64,000 nucleotides of DNA from Parerythrobacter jejuensis (lineage in GTDB: Bacteria; Pseudomonadota; Alphaproteobacteria; Sphingomonadales; Sphingomonadaceae): NCBI RefSeq assembly GCF_039536765.1, contig NZ_BAAAZF010000001.1, positions 2,046,001 to 2,110,000 on the forward strand, in the 5' to 3' direction. Below, one piece after another: positions 60,917 through 64,000 of this stretch. Each line of letters begins with the position of its first letter. Positions within the stretch are counted from its first letter, which is position 1. Under the pieces are notes generated by a model. That model saw only the letters and a list, made by a program, of their open reading frames with translations, was not told the DNA's origin and did not search any database. The position numbers and the translations under genes are program-made.

Positions 60917-61831
60917 ATGACGGATATCGTCAAGGGAATGAATATCAGCCGGGAAGGTCCGGCCCACTCGTATAGCGGCTATGTCATGCTGCTGGTGCTG
61001 CTCGGCTTCCTGGTGTTGCTGGGGCTGAACTTCGCTACCAATATTCCAGCCGATGGCGCCACAAAGGGGGCCAAGCTGCTGTTTATAAGCGGGCTGGTGC
61101 TGCCGATCCTCCTTGCCACGCTGGTCTCTGCCGGGTTCTTCATGATCCAGCCCAACCAAGCCGCTGTCGTCACCTTGTTCGGTGAATACCGTGGCACCGA
61201 GCGGCGCGAAGGGCTGCGCTGGGTGTGGCCGTGGATGATGCGGCGCAAGATCAGCGCGCGCGCCCACAATGTCCACTCCGACAAGGTCAAGATCAACGAT
61301 CTGCGCGGCAACCCGATCGAGATTGCCTGCAACGTGGTGTGGCGTGTCGCTGATACCGCGCAGGCGGCATTCGACGTCGATGATTACAAGGAGTTCGTGA
61401 ACATCCAGATCGAGGCCGGGTTGCGCACGGTGGGCTCGCGCCATCCCTATGATGATTTCGAAGGCGAGGAGGTGACGCTGCGCGGCGGCGGTGATGTGAT
61501 CAATCGCGAATTGCTGGAGGAGTTGAATGACCGGCTGAAGGTCGCCGGAATCGTGGTCGATGAAGCGGGCCTGACCCACCTTGCCTATGCACCTGAAATC
61601 GCCGGTGCGATGCTGCGACGCCAGCAGGCCGATGCGGTGATTGCCGCTCGCAAGAAGGTTGTGATCGGCGCGGTCGGCATGGTCGAAGATGCGCTGCAGA
61701 AGCTGTCGCAGGATGGCGTTGTTGAGCTGGATGACGAACGCCGTGCGGCGATGGTTTCCAACCTGATGGTGGTGCTGTGCGGTGACCGTGAGGCCCACCC
61801 TGTCGTCAATACCGGCACACTGTACCAGTAA
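60917..61831 (+). CDS. SPFH/Band 7 domain membrane protein
   Basis: A 304-residue protein with two N-terminal hydrophobic helices (about 23-43, [17 protein letters not shown], and 53-75, [20 protein letters not shown]), followed by an SPFH domain: [60 protein letters not shown] and [20 protein letters not shown]. The C-terminal part is helical ([19 protein letters not shown]) with [24 protein letters not shown] proteins form large membrane-bound cages or rafts around proteases or other partners. It is first in a three-gene operon with an ideal ribosome site and an operator-like palindrome. Partner and function are unknown. Confidence 0.9.
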   Translation: MTDIVKGMNISREGPAHSYSGYVMLLVLLGFLVLLGLNFATNIPADGATKGAKLLFISGLVLPILLATLVSAGFFMIQPNQAAVVTLFGEYRGTERREGLRWVWPWMMRRKISARAHNVHSDKVKINDLRGNPIEIACNVVWRVADTAQAAFDVDDYKEFVNIQIEAGLRTVGSRHPYDDFEGEEVTLRGGGDVINRELLEELNDRLKVAGIVVDEAGLTHLAYAPEIAGAMLRRQQADAVIAARKKVVIGAVGMVEDALQKLSQDGVVELDDERRAAMVSNLMVVLCGDREAHPVVNTGTLYQ

Positions 61832-61855
61832 GCGCTCAGTCGCAAGGAGGCAGCC

Positions 61856-62071
61856 ATGGCTGCACCCCCGAAAAAGACCAACGCGAAGAAGGCTTTTGCC
61901 CTGCGGCTCGATCCAGCGGTTCATGCCGCGATCGAGCGGCTCGCGGCGGCAGAGCTCCGGTCAGCCAATGCCCAGATCGAGACGCTGCTGCGCGAAGCTT
62001 TGACCGAGCGTGGTATCGATGTGGGTCGCAGTGCCCGGCCACGGCGGGGCCGACCGCCCAAGGGGGAGTGA
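61856..62071 (+). CDS. Ribbon-helix-helix (Arc-type) DNA-binding protein
   Basis: A 71-residue basic protein. [20 protein letters not shown] gives the N-terminal beta strand and first helix and [20 protein letters not shown] the second helix of an Arc/CopG-type fold; both ends are basic ([11 protein letters not shown] and the final [16 protein letters not shown]-hook-like). Such proteins bind palindromic operators as dimers and often control their own operon. A matching palindrome lies upstream of the first gene. The ribosome site is AAGGAGG. It sits between the SPFH gene (24 bp before) and a small membrane protein gene (1 bp after). Confidence 0.88.
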   Translation: MAAPPKKTNAKKAFALRLDPAVHAAIERLAAAELRSANAQIETLLREALTERGIDVGRSARPRRGRPPKGE

Positions 62072-62072
62072 G

Positions 62073-62339
62073 ATGACTGGCCTGTTCGAACCCGGCGAAT
62101 GGTACTTGCCCAAGGTCTACGGCTATGGCGCGGGCTGGCCGCTGACCTGGCAAGGCTGGGCCTTGCTGCTGGCCTATATCGCCTTTCTCGCCAGCCTCGG
62201 GCTCTTCGCAGAGTGGGGCTCTGGCCTCGGCGCGGGGGTCGCGTTTGCCTTGTTCGTGCCGGTGACATGGCTGTTCGCCATTGTCGTCAAGCGCAAGACG
62301 CGCGGTGGTTGGCGCTGGCGCTGGGGCGAATGGGAGTAG
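62073..62339 (+). CDS. Small membrane protein, last gene of SPFH operon
   Basis: An 88-residue protein with two hydrophobic helices (about 25-46, GWALLLAYIAFLASLGLFAE, and 50-70, LGAGVAFALFVPVTWLFAIV). The C-terminus is basic and tryptophan-rich (KRKTRGGWRWRWGEWE). The N-terminal part starts TGLFEPGEWYLPKVYGYGAG. ATG lies one base after the stop of the ribbon-helix-helix gene with AGGGGGAG before it. I do not recognise the family. The position suggests that it works with the SPFH protein in the membrane. Confidence 0.8.
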   Translation: MTGLFEPGEWYLPKVYGYGAGWPLTWQGWALLLAYIAFLASLGLFAEWGSGLGAGVAFALFVPVTWLFAIVVKRKTRGGWRWRWGEWE

Positions 62340-62403
62340 ACGGAACCACGACGCCGCAATGTCCTTAGCAAGCCGTTAACCCTTTCAGGCTATCGCGTGC
62401 GGT

Positions 62404-63387
62404 ATGGAAAACTCTGCCCGCCATCCGCTCGCCCGCCCTTCAACCCTGGCTATCGGGTTTATTGCCACTGCGGCAATCGCCCTGATCCCGGCTGCGGCGG
62501 TATTCGCCCAGCCTGCGACAGCGCCGTTTACCGTGGTCGAAAACGGCCGCGGCTTCGGCAATCTGCAGCAGGCGGTCGATTCGATCGGCAATGGCAGTGG
62601 CACCATCGCCATTGCGCCTGGCACCTATCGCCAATGCGCGGTGCAGGAAGCGGGCAGCATTGCCTTCTTCGCCAGCGAACCGGGCAGCGCAGTACTCGAC
62701 GGCGTCGAATGCGAAGGCAAGGCAGCGCTGGTATTGCGCGGCCGTGAAGCCAGCGTTTCGGGCATCGTCTTCCGCAATATGGCGGTCTCCGATTTCAACG
62801 GCGCGGGAATTCGTCTGGAAGCAGGCAATCTGACGGTCGCCAATAGCTGGTTCGTCGACAGCCAACAGGGCATCCTGACCGCACACAATGACAGCATCCG
62901 GCTGGTGGTGGATCGCTCGACCTTTTCCGGTCTCGGCACGTGCGAGGGCGACGGCGGCTGTGCCCATTCTATCTATACCGGCACAATCGGCCATCTGCGG
63001 ATCACCCGCAGCCGGTTTGAGCGCGGCCAGGGCGGCCACTACGTCAAATCGCGCGCCGCGCGGACGGATATTGCCGCCTCCAGCTTTGACGATTCGGCCG
63101 GCAGCTCGACCAATTACATGATCGATATGCCGGGCGGTTCGACCGGACAGATCACCAACAACTGGTTCGTCCAGGGCCGCGACAAGGAAAATTACAGCGC
63201 CTTCATCGCATTGGGCGCAGAGGATTTTACCAACACGTCAGACGGTCTGGTGATTGCCGGCAACGATGCCCGTTTTGTGCCCTCGCTGAAGCGCGATTCG
63301 ACCTTCGTGGCGGATTGGGCCGGTGCCAAGCTGACCATCGAAGACAACGAGCTTGCACCCGGTCTCAAACGTTACGAACGCCGCTGA
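62404..63387 (+). CDS. Secreted right-handed beta-helix protein
   Basis: A 327-residue exported protein. The signal is in residues 1-35 (LAIGFIATAAIALIPAAAVF, cleavage near AQP). From about 45 on the chain shows the ladder of short strands and turns of a right-handed parallel beta-helix: GNLQQAVDSIGNGSGTIAIA, REASVSGIVFRNMAVSDFNG, GNLTVANSWFVDSQQGILTA and ITNNWFVQGRDKENYSAFIA. Proteins of this fold are often polysaccharide lyases, epimerases or adhesins; I see no lyase-type Lys/Arg/Asp set that would decide. The gene stands alone 62 bp before the psd start region. It might act on the cell's own exopolysaccharide. Confidence 0.8.
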   Translation: MENSARHPLARPSTLAIGFIATAAIALIPAAAVFAQPATAPFTVVENGRGFGNLQQAVDSIGNGSGTIAIAPGTYRQCAVQEAGSIAFFASEPGSAVLDGVECEGKAALVLRGREASVSGIVFRNMAVSDFNGAGIRLEAGNLTVANSWFVDSQQGILTAHNDSIRLVVDRSTFSGLGTCEGDGGCAHSIYTGTIGHLRITRSRFERGQGGHYVKSRAARTDIAASSFDDSAGSSTNYMIDMPGGSTGQITNNWFVQGRDKENYSAFIALGAEDFTNTSDGLVIAGNDARFVPSLKRDSTFVADWAGAKLTIEDNELAPGLKRYERR

Positions 63388-63449
63388 TCTCCTCCCGAGA
63401 GGACCGATTAGCGCTTTTCACGCAAGGGAAGGCACGATAGCGGGCGCGC

Positions 63450-64000
63450 ATGAGCGCAAACCCCTTTATCTGGCTGCAGCACATCGCGCCGCAGCACGGC
63501 TTGTCGAAACTGGCCGGATCATTCGCCGAATCGCGCACCCCATGGATTCGTGACCGGCTGATTCGCCGTTTCATCGCAGCCTATGATGTCGACATGGCAG
63601 AAGCGAAAGAGCCCGAGGGCTCGTTCGAAACCTTCAATGCCTTCTTTACCCGTGAATTGAAGCCCGGGGCGCGGCCGCTGGCCGATAGTGATCAATTCGT
63701 GCTGTCTCCGGCTGACGGAGCGATCAGCCAATTGGGCAGGATCGAAAACGGCCGGATCTTGCAGGCCAAGGGCCATGATTATACCGCCGCTGAATTGCTC
63801 GGCGGGGACGCTGCGCTCGCCGAACGCTTCGCCAACGGGCAGTTCGCCACCATCTATCTCTCCCCGCGCGATTACCACCGGGTCCACATGCCGGTGGCGG
63901 GGCAATTGCGCAGCACATGTTATGTCCCGGGTGATCTGTACTCGGTCAATGGCGCAACGGCCCAGGGCGTACCGCGCCTGTTTGCGCGGAACGAACGCCT
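63450..64000 (+). CDS. psd: Phosphatidylserine decarboxylase, 3' end cut by window edge
   Basis: The first 183 residues of phosphatidylserine decarboxylase, which makes phosphatidylethanolamine at the inner membrane. The frame is open to the right edge. It begins MSANPFIWLQHIAPQHGLSK, with FNAFFTRELKPGARP and VLSPADGAISQLG, then ATIYLSPRDYHRVHMPVAG and YVPGDLYSVNGATAQG, all standard blocks of the long (E. coli-like) form. The self-cleaving LGST motif lies beyond the window. Some nearby frames on the other strand are shadows. Gene order after it cannot be seen. Confidence 0.93.
   Translation, partial: MSANPFIWLQHIAPQHGLSKLAGSFAESRTPWIRDRLIRRFIAAYDVDMAEAKEPEGSFETFNAFFTRELKPGARPLADSDQFVLSPADGAISQLGRIENGRILQAKGHDYTAAELLGGDAALAERFANGQFATIYLSPRDYHRVHMPVAGQLRSTCYVPGDLYSVNGATAQGVPRLFARNER

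Overview
The window looks like chromosomal DNA of a sphingomonad alphaproteobacterium, most likely of the Erythrobacter/Altererythrobacter group. I infer this from high-GC, tightly packed genes, the order DUF3576 lipoprotein - leuS - lptE - holA, exosortase-A-associated genes, a short RNase D next to lptC-lptA, and a promoter of the alphaproteobacterial EcfG type. I saw no rRNA, tRNA, CRISPR array, insertion sequence or prophage. Only the two edge genes are cut: an unknown exported protein at the left edge and phosphatidylserine decarboxylase at the right edge.

Positions 1-5491 are housekeeping: a DUF3576 lipoprotein, leucyl-tRNA synthetase, LptE and DNA polymerase III delta, the last three overlapping by 4 nt. 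Positions 5561-23116 hold a Wzx/Wzy-type exopolysaccharide locus in two converging halves. The plus half (5561-12987) has a WcaJ-like priming sugar transferase, WcaI-like and other glycosyltransferases, an odd SGNH-hydrolase cassette and a WaaE-like glycosyltransferase. The minus half (23116 down to 12984) has a nucleotidyltransferase, Wzx flippase, Wzy polymerase, Wza-like exporter, Wzc-like tyrosine kinase, an unknown envelope protein, two hexapeptide acyltransferases and a glycosyltransferase. That half runs on without a gap above 35 bp from rnd-lptC-lptA, so lipopolysaccharide transport and capsule genes may share a transcript.

Positions 25067-31616 carry ung, a DksA-like zinc finger protein, a YeeE-type sulfur transporter, an enoyl-CoA hydratase, a lipoprotein and an OprB-like porin. 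Glutamate synthase (gltB-gltD) occupies 36281 down to 30180. A large acidic membrane-anchored protein of unknown function follows, then a small group tied to the exosortase A system (glycosyltransferase, tiny membrane protein, O-glycosylation ligase), although the exosortase itself is not here.

Positions 41593-58175 are mainly acyl-CoA and storage metabolism: MaoC hydratase - thiolase - carboxymuconolactone decarboxylase-like protein, a PHA depolymerase facing an ABC exporter across a possible PhaR operator, an M13 metallopeptidase, UppP, small stress or envelope proteins, phenylalanine hydroxylase facing a polyphosphate kinase 2, and a four-gene acyl-CoA operon whose CoA transferase and hydratase resemble the mesaconyl-CoA enzymes Mct and Meh of the 3-hydroxypropionate bi-cycle.

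Positions 58196-64000 hold two small lipoproteins, RecQ, a three-gene operon (SPFH protein, ribbon-helix-helix protein, small membrane protein) under an AT-rich promoter with a perfect palindrome, a secreted beta-helix protein and the start of psd. The least explained items are this SPFH operon, the SGNH cassette with its upstream palindrome, an 18-bp hairpin over a glycosyltransferase start site, a 55-codon ORF that links two glycosyltransferase genes, and the Mct/Meh-like operon.
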